Below, piece after piece: positions 1 to 7,874 of a stretch of 64,000 nucleotides of DNA (the stretch's first letter is position 1; each line of letters opens with the position of its first letter). The position numbers were made by a program, and so were the translations under genes. This stretch comes from an uncultured Bacteroidaceae bacterium (GTDB lineage Bacteria; Bacteroidota; Bacteroidia; Bacteroidales; Bacteroidaceae): assembly GCA_905234555.1 (NCBI GenBank), contig CAJOHO010000003.1, forward strand, positions 60,037 to 124,036, written 5' to 3'. The notes under the pieces were generated by a model. It saw only the letters and a program-made list of their open reading frames with translations. It made no database searches and was not told the DNA's origin.

Positions 1-564
1 ATAGTCGTAGAAAACGAGCAGCTGCTCATACTTGTCCCACGAAACATGGTCTTCTCTCAGCCAGAATGCTACGAGTTGATGACCGTTCGAGCGGTTCCAA
101 TAGCAGCAGTCTGTACACCAGTCCAGATCGCGATTCATGTAGCAAGACAGATAACCTTTCTTCTTCTGATCTTCCACACGATAGTCTGCCACTTCCTCTT
201 CATATCGGTCAGGAAATTCGAGGTACTCAGCCAGCGATTTGTTGGGAAGGTACTTAGCGTATTCCGTACAGAAAGCGTAGGCAAAATTGCCGATATCAGC
301 TCCCTTGTCGGCAGCTACAGGCGAGATAGGATTCTTTGCCCAAGCCTTACGGATGCCAGGGATTTCGCAGTCGCCAGGAGCCACGCCATCGTCTTCAATC
401 TCGCCGTCGGCAAGGATTTCCTCACCCTCGGCCTCCGTCTGTTCTTCAACAGCAGTTTCAGTCTGATTCTCATCGGCTTGCGCCTTGTCGGCTTTTTTCT
501 CCCCACATGCTGTCAGCAAGAAGGAAAGGGCAGCCACAGCCACAAAAAATACGTTTCTTTTCAT
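1..564 (-). CDS. Lipoprotein of unknown function (3' end outside window)
   Basis: The reading frame starts at ATG 564-562 and stays open to base 1, so at least 188 codons are present and the C-terminus is missing. The N-terminus is a lipoprotein signal: a short basic start, a hydrophobic run and a lipobox ending LTAC with Cys20. Residues 22-60 are a Glu/Asp/Ala-rich linker, typical of a spacer that carries a domain away from the membrane. The remainder is aromatic and Cys-containing (CTDCCYWNR near residue 155) and contains a long Asp/Glu/Tyr-rich stretch. I recognise no family. A Bacteroidota-type promoter (TATCTTTG at 652-659 on the minus strand, TTTG at 679-682) lies upstream. It is likely anchored in the outer membrane; the function is unknown. 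Confidence 0.8.
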   Translation of the reverse strand, partial: MKRNVFFVAVAALSFLLTACGEKKADKAQADENQTETAVEEQTEAEGEEILADGEIEDDGVAPGDCEIPGIRKAWAKNPISPVAADKGADIGNFAYAFCTEYAKYLPNKSLAEYLEFPDRYEEEVADYRVEDQKKKGYLSCYMNRDLDWCTDCCYWNRSNGHQLVAFWLREDHVSWDKYEQLLVFYDY

Positions 565-651
565 GTTTTATAAAGTAAAATGCTTGCGTGTATGATTGAA
601 AGTAAATTGCTTGTGTGTATGGTTCTGTGTGATGATATTTGACTTTGGATG

Positions 652-682
652 CAAAGATAGTGCAAATCAACAGAATATCAAA
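652..682 (-). promoter_or_regulatory. Promoter for the 1-564 lipoprotein gene
   Basis: On the minus strand TTTG (679-682), a 19-base spacer and TATCTTTG (652-659) match the Bacteroidota sigma-ABfr consensus TTTG-N19/20-TAnnTTTG. The lipoprotein ATG lies about 90 bases downstream. Confidence 0.65.
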
Positions 683-710
683 ATAATTATGACATTTTTT
701 ATCTGTATGC

Positions 711-741
711 TTGCATATTACGAAGAAAACCTTTACATTTG
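711..741 (+). promoter_or_regulatory. Orphan plus-strand promoter
   Basis: TTG (711-713), a 20-base spacer and TACATTTG (734-741) match the Bacteroidota consensus on the plus strand. No convincing gene follows. Transcription would run into the inverted-repeat element at 783-958, whose first bases could encode only a 14-residue peptide (ATG 783). Confidence 0.45.
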
Positions 742-782
742 CAAACCAAACAAAAGAATCACCTACTTATAATAGAATTACT

Positions 783-958
783 ATGAGTTTTCATGACAAT
801 TACAGTTATTACAGTTATTTCAATTAAAAATGGCATACACATTTTCTCTATAAATACTATATAACTAATTAATATATAGATAGTTATATATAGAATTAAG
901 GGAATGTGAATATGACAAAAAAGAAACTGTAATAACTGTAATTGTAATGGAAACTCAT
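783..958. repeat. 176-bp inverted-repeat (MITE-like) element
   Basis: Arms 783-816 and 925-958 are inverted copies of 34 bp with only two mismatches. The AT-rich centre contains a second nested inverted pair (TATATAACT / AGTTATATA near 859-890) and partly complementary flanks, so most of the element could fold as one long hairpin. It carries no transposase. It could be a MITE, a structured RNA transcribed from the promoter at 711-741, or a large terminator. Confidence 0.7.
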
Positions 959-1340
959 ATCAATTTCCTCTAAAAAGCAGATATTCAACAAGTTACAATT
1001 CTACTATCATGGTGCACAGACTTATTTTTCCACAAATTAATTACAATTACACCCCTTTTTCCCTCTAAAAAGCCTCTAAAAACGTGAAAAAACTGCCATT
1101 TTTGATGCTTTTTCCTCACTTTTTTGCAAATTAGGCGTTTCAAAAAAATCGCATCTAACCTCCATTTGAACGGTTTTTTTCTTCAAAACTCACTCTACAA
1201 AGCCTAAAAATGAGCTTTGATGACACAAAAAACGTGTATTCAATTCATTTCATCGTACTACGGAAAACAATACATCGTGCTCTCATATTATTTCAAGCAC
1301 GCTCTCTTCACAATTAGAGAACGCTCCTACAACCATTACA

Positions 1341-1445
1341 GCGTGCTGAAAATTTCTTCAGAGCACGCTCAAAATTTCGTCAGAACGTGCTCAAAATTTC
1401 GTCAGAACGTGCTCAAAATTTTGCCAGAGCACGCTTGAATTTTGC
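1341..1445. repeat. 22-bp direct repeat, about five copies
   Basis: Units begin at 1341, 1363, 1385, 1407 and 1429 with the pattern RCRYGCTCAAAATTTCGTCAGA; the last is partial. Related sites in both orientations occur upstream at 1276-1284 and 1296-1306. The array lies just beyond the 3' end of the TonB-receptor gene, which is transcribed toward it. Confidence 0.8.
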
Positions 1446-1456
1446 TTATAAAACGA

Positions 1457-3889
1457 TTAGAATTCGACGGAGAGGCGGACGTTGATCTGACGGCCTGTGA
1501 GGTAGTTGGGAACGGCAAACTGGTTGTTGGTGATGTCGGTTACCCAATAGTAGGAGTTGACGTTGGAGATGTCGAGGATGTTGAAGGCGTCAAGACCGAT
1601 CCAGACGTTACGGAAGGCTGAGCCAATTCCTGTGCGGATGTGGCGGTCTTCGTTGTTGAGCAGACGGTAGGACATACCGAGGTCAACACGACGGTAAGAA
1701 GTCATGCGGAATACTTGCTTCTCACGACCTGAGTGGGGAGGACCGAAGGGAAGTCCGCCGGCAAAGTGACCACGAACCGTCACTTTCCATCGGTCGGTTC
1801 CTGGGAAATAATCGCTGAACAACATACCTACGTTCAGCAGCTGGTCGGTAGGACGGGGAACGGTCTTGCCGTTGATGGTCTCGCGTGTGCTCATCAGACC
1901 GAAACTCACCCATGAGTCTGTTCCAGGCACGAATTCACCGTAGATTTTGGCATCGATGCCGACGGCATAGCCTTTCGCCATATTCTGTCCGTAGTAGATG
2001 ACGCGGACGTTGTCCACGTTGTAGGGAATGAGGTTGGAGAGTGCCTTGTAGTAGGCTTCGGCGGTCAGGCGGAAAGGCCGTTGGTTGAGCCGGAACTTAT
2101 AGTCGGCAGCAAGGACAAAGTGGATGCTTCGTTGCGACTTGATGTTCTGGTTGAGCTGTACGACGGTATTGCCTGCTGTCGTGATGGTATCTTTCACTTC
2201 CTTGTAGAAGGGTGCCTGATAGTAAAGGCCTGTGGAGAAGCGAAGGGTAATGTTGTCGTTGGCAGACGGGATGAAAGCAACGGTTGCACGAGGGGAGAAG
2301 AGCCATTCCTTGTTCCACGACCAATGGGCAAGACGGAAACCGTAGTTGAGCACCATTTCGCCTTCGGGGAATGTTTTGCGCCAAGTGTCCTGAATGTAGC
2401 TTTCGAAACGTGAGGAGCTGATTTCGTTACGTGAGACGAGGTTGTAGATGAGGTCGAGACGGTCGGCAGAGTGGGGGAGTGAGTAGCCTACAGAGTCGCG
2501 CATTTCCCATTCGCGCATACGCTCGGTCACCTTTTCTTTCTTCATGAGAACACCGTAGCGTAGGTCGTGATTGCCAAACTGGCTGCGACCTGCGAGTCCG
2601 TAGTTGAAGACGGTTGCTTCGAGCCGGTTGCGTCCGTGTTCCAGGTATTTGCCGATGCCGAGCGCGTTGTCCACTCCGTCCTGCTGAAGCCAGTATTCGC
2701 CGCTGATGTCGAAGGTTTCCTGCTCCTGCGTCTTGAAGGCTGAGAGACTGAGCGTCAACTCGTTGCGTTCGTTGAAACGATGGGTCAGGCCCATGCTGCC
2801 GAAGTAGGTGTGGAACTGATCCTTCTCCTGTCCGTCGAAATCGACCTTGAACTCCTTCACATCCTCGCTCGTACCGAATCGGGTGGTGCGATCGCTGGGA
2901 ACGAACCGGTAGTCGTTTCGTGAGATATTGCCGAGAATGTCGACGCTCCAACGCTTCGACGGCATCCAGCTGAAGTAGGTCTGGTAGTCGAAGTCACGAG
3001 GATCGTACTCGCCCTTTGTATCGAGGGCTCCGAGCAGGTAGCTGGTGGTCTTGTAGCGTACGGCGTTCGTCCACGAAAAACGTTCGTTGCCCACACCCAC
3101 ATAACCGCTGGCACCCAGCATGCTGGCAGAGGCAGAACCTTCGAACCTACGTACCTTTTTATATTGTATGTCGAGCACGGAGGACATCTTCTCGCCGTAT
3201 TTGGCTTCGAATCCGCCTGCAGAGAACTGGATACGCTCCACCATATCGGGATTGATGATGCTGAGTCCTTCCTGCTGACCGCTACGAATGAGCAAAGGGC
3301 GATAGACCTCCACGCCGTTGAGATAGACACTGTTTTCATCGAACGAACCGCCTCTTACGTTGTATTGCGAGCTGAGTTCGTTGTGGGTACTCACACCAGC
3401 CTGCGTGGCGATAATCTGCTCCACGCCACCTCCGCTGGCATTACCCATGTGCTGCAGGTCCTTCATGCTGACGTCAGTCATTGTGGTGGTCTGACGACGG
3501 ATGTCCGTTACCTCAATTTCGCCCAATTCAACGCCATTTGACACGAGCATGACGTTGAGCGTGATGGTGTCGGAAGGATTGGAGAGCACTCGTTTGCGCG
3601 TCTGATAGCCCATAGCCCGATAGACAACCACGAGGCTGTCTGACGTGTGGCAGGAGAAGCTATAGCGTCCTTTCAAGTCGGTTGTGGTTCCAACGGCAGT
3701 TCCTTCGATATGGATCTGGGCAAAGGGGAGTTCCTTCTTCTCGTCATCGATGACGGTACCACGAATGACCACACGCTTGGTCGCAGCCTCCTCCAGCCCA
3801 ACACGGAGCGAGTCCTGGGCAGAAGCCGCTGATGCTGTCAGCAACAGCATCAAGAGGGTAGGTAATAATAAGGAACAGAATCTCTTCAT
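1457..3889 (-). CDS. TonB-dependent outer-membrane receptor
   Basis: The 810-residue protein has a signal peptide (about 1-24, ending AASA), a CarboxypepD_reg-like beta-sandwich at about 40-120 (VIRGTVIDDE onward), a plug domain at about 130-245 (YNVRGGSFDENSVYLNGVEV) and a C-terminal beta-barrel ending in Phe, as expected for BAM-dependent insertion. The family imports substrates too large for porins, energised by TonB-ExbBD. No SusD partner or glycan genes lie beside it, so the substrate is unknown; the smaller size fits metal, vitamin or peptide import rather than SusC-type glycan import. The start at 3889 is followed immediately by the signal peptide. Upstream, a GC-rich palindrome separates it from udk in the same direction. 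Confidence 0.9.
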   Translation of the reverse strand: MKRFCSLLLPTLLMLLLTASAASAQDSLRVGLEEAATKRVVIRGTVIDDEKKELPFAQIHIEGTAVGTTTDLKGRYSFSCHTSDSLVVVYRAMGYQTRKRVLSNPSDTITLNVMLVSNGVELGEIEVTDIRRQTTTMTDVSMKDLQHMGNASGGGVEQIIATQAGVSTHNELSSQYNVRGGSFDENSVYLNGVEVYRPLLIRSGQQEGLSIINPDMVERIQFSAGGFEAKYGEKMSSVLDIQYKKVRRFEGSASASMLGASGYVGVGNERFSWTNAVRYKTTSYLLGALDTKGEYDPRDFDYQTYFSWMPSKRWSVDILGNISRNDYRFVPSDRTTRFGTSEDVKEFKVDFDGQEKDQFHTYFGSMGLTHRFNERNELTLSLSAFKTQEQETFDISGEYWLQQDGVDNALGIGKYLEHGRNRLEATVFNYGLAGRSQFGNHDLRYGVLMKKEKVTERMREWEMRDSVGYSLPHSADRLDLIYNLVSRNEISSSRFESYIQDTWRKTFPEGEMVLNYGFRLAHWSWNKEWLFSPRATVAFIPSANDNITLRFSTGLYYQAPFYKEVKDTITTAGNTVVQLNQNIKSQRSIHFVLAADYKFRLNQRPFRLTAEAYYKALSNLIPYNVDNVRVIYYGQNMAKGYAVGIDAKIYGEFVPGTDSWVSFGLMSTRETINGKTVPRPTDQLLNVGMLFSDYFPGTDRWKVTVRGHFAGGLPFGPPHSGREKQVFRMTSYRRVDLGMSYRLLNNEDRHIRTGIGSAFRNVWIGLDAFNILDISNVNSYYWVTDITNNQFAVPNYLTGRQINVRLSVEF

Positions 3890-3925
3890 TCAAATTGACA
3901 GAACAGTTTCATCCGCAAGGCTGTT

Positions 3926-3958
3926 CCCCCTCTTTCGGAGGAGGGGGTAGGGGGAGGC
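3926..3958. repeat. GC-rich intergenic palindrome
   Basis: CCCCCTC (3926-3932) and GAGGGGG (3941-3947) form a perfect 7-bp stem around TTTCGGAG, followed by TAGGGGGAGGC. It sits between the TonB-receptor start and the udk stop. There is no T-run, so it is not an ordinary terminator. It resembles REP-like GC palindromes. Confidence 0.6.
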
Positions 3959-3963
3959 TTTAT

Positions 3964-4578
3964 TTAGATGCCGTGTACGTTAGCCTTGATATACATCTGC
4001 ATCATGGCAATTGCCTTTTCGTTGTTGCCGCCGTTAGGAATGATGATATCGGCAAACTGCTTGGTGGGTTCGATGAACTCATCGTGCATGGGCTTCAGCA
4101 CGTTGCGATACTTGTCGATCAGCATTTCCAACGGGTGTCCACGTTCAGCAATATCGCGTTGGATGACACGAAGAAGGCGTTCGTCGGCTCCTGCATCCAC
4201 AAAGATTTTCAGGTCCATGAGGTCACGAAGGGTCTTGTCGTAGAGCGCCATAATTCCCTCTACCACAATCACTTCTTTCGGCTCTACGTGGATAGTTTCG
4301 TCGAGACGCGTACAGGTGATGTAGGAATAGGTGGGTTGCTCAATCGCACGTCCCTGACGCAATTCCTCGATCTGGTGGGCAAAGAGTTCCCAATCGAACG
4401 CATCCGGATGGTCGAAGTTGGTACGTTTGCGCACTTCGAGCGGCAGGTTCGACTGGTCGTTGTAGTACGAATCCTGCGGAATGACGGCCACGCTATTGTC
4501 GGGCAACGTCTCAATAATCTTGCGGACTACGGTGGTCTTACCAGAACCGGTTCCGCCTCCAATACCGATGATAGTCAT
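3964..4578 (-). CDS. udk: Uridine kinase
   Basis: Uridine/cytidine kinase of pyrimidine salvage (uridine + NTP to UMP), a cytosolic P-loop enzyme. The 204-residue length is standard for the family. GIGGGTGSGKTTV at residues 5-17 is the Walker A loop. IPQDSYYND (about 34-42) and NFDHPDAFDW (about 54-63) are the family's nucleoside-binding signatures, and VVEGIMALYD (about 104-113) is the Walker B region. It lies 86 bp downstream of valS and upstream of the TonB receptor, all on the minus strand, and could share the valS transcript because no promoter box stands out in the gap. Confidence 0.93.
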   Translation of the reverse strand: MTIIGIGGGTGSGKTTVVRKIIETLPDNSVAVIPQDSYYNDQSNLPLEVRKRTNFDHPDAFDWELFAHQIEELRQGRAIEQPTYSYITCTRLDETIHVEPKEVIVVEGIMALYDKTLRDLMDLKIFVDAGADERLLRVIQRDIAERGHPLEMLIDKYRNVLKPMHDEFIEPTKQFADIIIPNGGNNEKAIAMMQMYIKANVHGI

Positions 4579-4664
4579 AAGGCATATAGTTTTTTAGGCA
4601 TGTTCTTCTTTCATGCTAAGGATGAGAACCAACCTTATTGATTATTATTGATTAGAACTAACCT

Positions 4665-7340
4665 TTACAGCTTACTCAGGCTTTCCTTGATGGCAGCAAT
4701 CTTGGTTTCTGCGTCGCTTTGCTTCTTGCGTTCCAGTTCTACCACCTGGGCAGGTGCATTGGCTACGAAACGTTCGTTGCTCAGCTTCTTCTGCACGCCG
4801 ATGAGGAATCCTTCGAGATGCTTGAGTTCTGCTTCCAGCTTCTGGCGCTCAGCTTCTGTGTCGATAAGGTTGCCAAGCGGAACGGCAAACTCAGTCGTGC
4901 CTACCATAAAGGCAGAAGAACCGTCGCCCTTAGCAGCTACAACATCAATCTGGGAGAGGTTCGCCATCTTCAGAATCAGCTCAGACAGTTCCTCTACGGG
5001 GTTCTTGCCCACCACTTCAAGTGTCATAAGCTCCTTGGGAGCGATATTCTTGGCATTTCGTACGGCACGAACGCCTGCAACTACTTGCTTCATCGTGTTC
5101 ACAGCCTTCAGCAAAGCTGCTTCCTCAGCATTTGGTGCGTCGAGATGCAGGCTTTCAGTCATGATGCTGTCGCCTTCCTTTCGGTCGTAGATATGCTGGT
5201 AGATTTCTTCCGTGATGAACGGCATGAACGGATGGATCAGCTTCATCAGAATATCAAAGAAACGAAGGGTTGACTCGTAGGTTTCCTTGTCAATAGGCTG
5301 CTGGTAGGCAGGCTTAATCATTTCAAGATACCAACTGGAGAATTCATCGGTAAAGAGCTTGAACACAGCCATTAACGCCTCGCTCAGACGATATTTTCCG
5401 TAGAGGTCTTCCACTTCGGCATACGAAGCTTTCAACTGTGCTTCCATCCAACGAATGGCCTGTTTATTGCCTTCGGGCTGAGCGATATCTTCCACACTCC
5501 AACCCTTCACCAAACGGAAGGCGTTCCATATCTTGTTGCAGAAAGCCATACCGTTCTGACAAAGCTTTTCGTCGAAGAGAATGTCGTTGCCGGCAGGAGC
5601 TGAGAGCAGCATTCCCATACGCACGCCGTCGGCTCCGTAGTCGTCCATCAGCTTCAGAGGATCGGGTGAGTTTCCAAGACTCTTCGACATCTTACGACCC
5701 AGTTTGTCGCGTACAATTCCTGTGAAATAAACGCTCTTGAACGGCATTTCGCCTCTGTATTCGTAGCCTGCCATAATCATACGGGCCACCCAGAAGAAGA
5801 TGATGTCTGGACCGGTCACAAGAACGGAAGTGGGGTAGTAGTAGCGCAGTTCTTCGTTGTCAGGCTTGCTGATTCCGTTGAACAAAGAGATAGGCCACAA
5901 CCAACTTGAGAACCAAGTATCGAGTGCGTCTTCGTCCTGTCGTAAATCTTTAATGGTAAGTGTATTATCACCACTTTCCTTACGTGCCAGTTTAACTGCC
6001 TCTTCCTCGGTTTCTGCTACCACGAATCCACCTTTGGGCAGGTAGTAGGCAGGTATGCGATGTCCCCACCAGAGCTGGCGAGAGATACACCAGTCCTTGA
6101 TGTTTTCGAGCCAGTTTTTGTAGGTCACCTTGTATTTCGTTGGATAGAAACGAATCTCGTCGTTCATCACTGGAGGCAGGGCGATATCGGCAAAGTGCTG
6201 CATACGAAGGAACCATTGCATAGAAAGTTTTGGCTCAATCGCTACGCCTGTACGTTCGGAGCAGCCCACTTTGTTCGTGTAATCTTCCACTTTCTCCAGC
6301 AGTCCTGCGCTTTCGAGGTCTTTCTCGATCTGTTTACGCACATCAAAACGGTCCATTCCAACGTACAATCCTGCAGCTTCAGAAAGTGTGCCGTCATCGT
6401 TGAAAATGTCGATGCTTTCCAGTCCGTGCTTGTCGCCCAGCATGTAGTCGTTCACATCGTGAGCTGGCGTAACTTTCAGACATCCTGTACCAAACTCCAC
6501 ATCCACATAGTCGTCTTCAATCACAGGAATCACACGGTTCACGAGCGGAACAATCACTTTCTTGCCGCTGAGCCAACGGTTCTTCGGATCGTTGGGATTG
6601 ATACACATCGCCGTATCGCCCATGATAGTTTCGGGTCGGGTAGTGGCCACTACGGCATAATAGCCTTCCGCATCCTGATGAACGATCTCACCTTCTGCAC
6701 CAGTCGGAGAAACAGTCTCTCCTGGAGCCAGACGATATTTTAGGTAATAGAGTTTCGAGTGTTCTTCCTTATAAATAACTTCTTCGTCGGAGAGTGCCGT
6801 CTGAGCTTTTGGGTCCCAGTTAACCATTCGCACGCCTCTGTAAATCAAACCCTTACGATACAAATCCACGAACACTTTGATAACACTTTTGCTACGTTCT
6901 TCGTCCATCGTAAAGGCGGTACGATCCCAGTCGCAGCTGGCTCCCAGACGACGTAACTGCTTGAGAATGATGCCTCCATGTTCGTCTGTCCAAGCCCATG
7001 CGTGTTTCAGGAATTCCTCACGGCTGAGATCCGTCTTCTTGATTCCTTGTTCTGCCAAACGACCCACAACCTTTGCCTCTGTGGCAATACTTGCGTGGTC
7101 TGTTCCTGGCACCCAGCAGGCGTTCTTGCCATCCATTCGTGCCTTACGAACCAGAATATCCTGAATTGTTTCGTTGAGCATGTGACCCATGTGGAGCACA
7201 CCCGTCACGTTTGGTGGCGGAATCACAACCGTATAGGGTTCACGACCATCGGGTTTGGAACTGAAGAGTTTGTTCTCTTCCCAATACTTGTACCATTTTC
7301 CTTCAACTTCCGAAGGATTGTATTTAGATGCTAATTCCAT
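4665..7340 (-). CDS. valS: Valine-tRNA ligase
   Basis: Class I aminoacyl-tRNA synthetase charging tRNA-Val. The 891-residue protein carries the HIGH-type motif as HMGH (50-53, within [13 protein letters not shown]) and KMSKS at about residue 550. The CP1 editing domain fills the region between ([10 protein letters not shown] near 80; [15 protein letters not shown] near 230). The C-terminal 60 residues form the heptad-rich coiled-coil arm of ValRS ([15 protein letters not shown] onward). All expected modules are present and intact. A promoter-like TAACTTTG lies about 115 bases upstream on the minus strand. It begins the minus-strand run valS-udk-TonB receptor. Confidence 0.96.
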   Translation of the reverse strand: MELASKYNPSEVEGKWYKYWEENKLFSSKPDGREPYTVVIPPPNVTGVLHMGHMLNETIQDILVRKARMDGKNACWVPGTDHASIATEAKVVGRLAEQGIKKTDLSREEFLKHAWAWTDEHGGIILKQLRRLGASCDWDRTAFTMDEERSKSVIKVFVDLYRKGLIYRGVRMVNWDPKAQTALSDEEVIYKEEHSKLYYLKYRLAPGETVSPTGAEGEIVHQDAEGYYAVVATTRPETIMGDTAMCINPNDPKNRWLSGKKVIVPLVNRVIPVIEDDYVDVEFGTGCLKVTPAHDVNDYMLGDKHGLESIDIFNDDGTLSEAAGLYVGMDRFDVRKQIEKDLESAGLLEKVEDYTNKVGCSERTGVAIEPKLSMQWFLRMQHFADIALPPVMNDEIRFYPTKYKVTYKNWLENIKDWCISRQLWWGHRIPAYYLPKGGFVVAETEEEAVKLARKESGDNTLTIKDLRQDEDALDTWFSSWLWPISLFNGISKPDNEELRYYYPTSVLVTGPDIIFFWVARMIMAGYEYRGEMPFKSVYFTGIVRDKLGRKMSKSLGNSPDPLKLMDDYGADGVRMGMLLSAPAGNDILFDEKLCQNGMAFCNKIWNAFRLVKGWSVEDIAQPEGNKQAIRWMEAQLKASYAEVEDLYGKYRLSEALMAVFKLFTDEFSSWYLEMIKPAYQQPIDKETYESTLRFFDILMKLIHPFMPFITEEIYQHIYDRKEGDSIMTESLHLDAPNAEEAALLKAVNTMKQVVAGVRAVRNAKNIAPKELMTLEVVGKNPVEELSELILKMANLSQIDVVAAKGDGSSAFMVGTTEFAVPLGNLIDTEAERQKLEAELKHLEGFLIGVQKKLSNERFVANAPAQVVELERKKQSDAETKIAAIKESLSKL

Positions 7341-7455
7341 CTGAAAAGTAATTATTTTGTTTTGATTATAATCTGAAAAGAAAAATTCGTTTGATTTATT
7401 ATCAAGAATCTTATAAAGAAACGTCTTTCTGCTTGTTTTATTTGCAAAAACTCTG

Positions 7456-7463
7456 CAAAGTTA
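7456..7463 (-). promoter_or_regulatory. Probable valS promoter (-7 box)
   Basis: TAACTTTG on the minus strand, followed by CAGAG, matches the Bacteroidota -7 consensus. The -33 box is not clear. The valS ATG lies about 115 bases downstream. Confidence 0.5.
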
Positions 7464-7814
7464 CAAAAAAATCGCAAAATGGAGGGTAGATTCTCCAGTT
7501 TTATTCATTCTTATACCTTATTTATTATAAGAATCTTCTTATTTCACCTTTTTAATTTATAATTCCTGCATTCGTATTGTTATTTGAATGTTAATTGAAA
7601 TTAGATTGAGCACCATTTATTTCTTTTTTTGAATATTAATTTTATTTGGTAAGTGTACATCCTTTTTTTCGTTATATCAAATTGATTGATTTCTTCCTAA
7701 TTTCTTTTATTTTAATGATTGAGTAGTGCCTATATTCTATTTGTTATATCTCCAATTAAACATAACCATGATTGCGAAAATAAGGTGCTCAGAAAAAATC
7801 ATGAGTGTAAATAC

Positions 7815-7844
7815 TTGATAATTGAAAGAAAATGCGTAACTTTG
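7815..7844 (+). promoter_or_regulatory. mutS2 promoter
   Basis: TTG (7815-7817), a 19-base spacer and TAACTTTG (7837-7844) match the Bacteroidota consensus about 31 bases before the mutS2 ATG at 7875. Confidence 0.7.
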
Positions 7845-7874
7845 CAGTCGGATTAGAAATAATTGTATTTTCAA

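Larger units (their letters stand above)
565..1456. other. Gene-free 0.9 kb gap
   Basis: No convincing coding region is present. The gap holds the divergent promoters near 650-740, the inverted-repeat element 783-958, an AT-rich stretch without obvious features (about 960-1270), and a block of GCGTGCTC-like sites ending in a 22-bp tandem array (1276-1445). A 73-codon open frame at 1217-1438 is mostly a translation of that array and is not supported as a gene. Confidence 0.7.
7341..7874. other. AT-rich divergent gap valS/mutS2
   Basis: This holds the two divergent promoters (7456-7463 minus, 7815-7844 plus). The stretch between them is AT-rich with no open frame, RNA-like structure or repeat that I can defend. 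Confidence 0.6.

Noticed and set aside
1217-1438. 73-codon plus-strand open frame
   Set aside because: Its second half is a translation of the 22-bp array, with no promoter fit and no protein-like composition.
1341-1445. CRISPR array
   Set aside because: Units are contiguous 22-mers without unique spacers, and no cas genes are present.
3895-4641. 248-codon plus-strand open frame opposite udk
   Set aside because: Antisense shadow of the udk gene; the minus strand has a complete kinase with all motifs.
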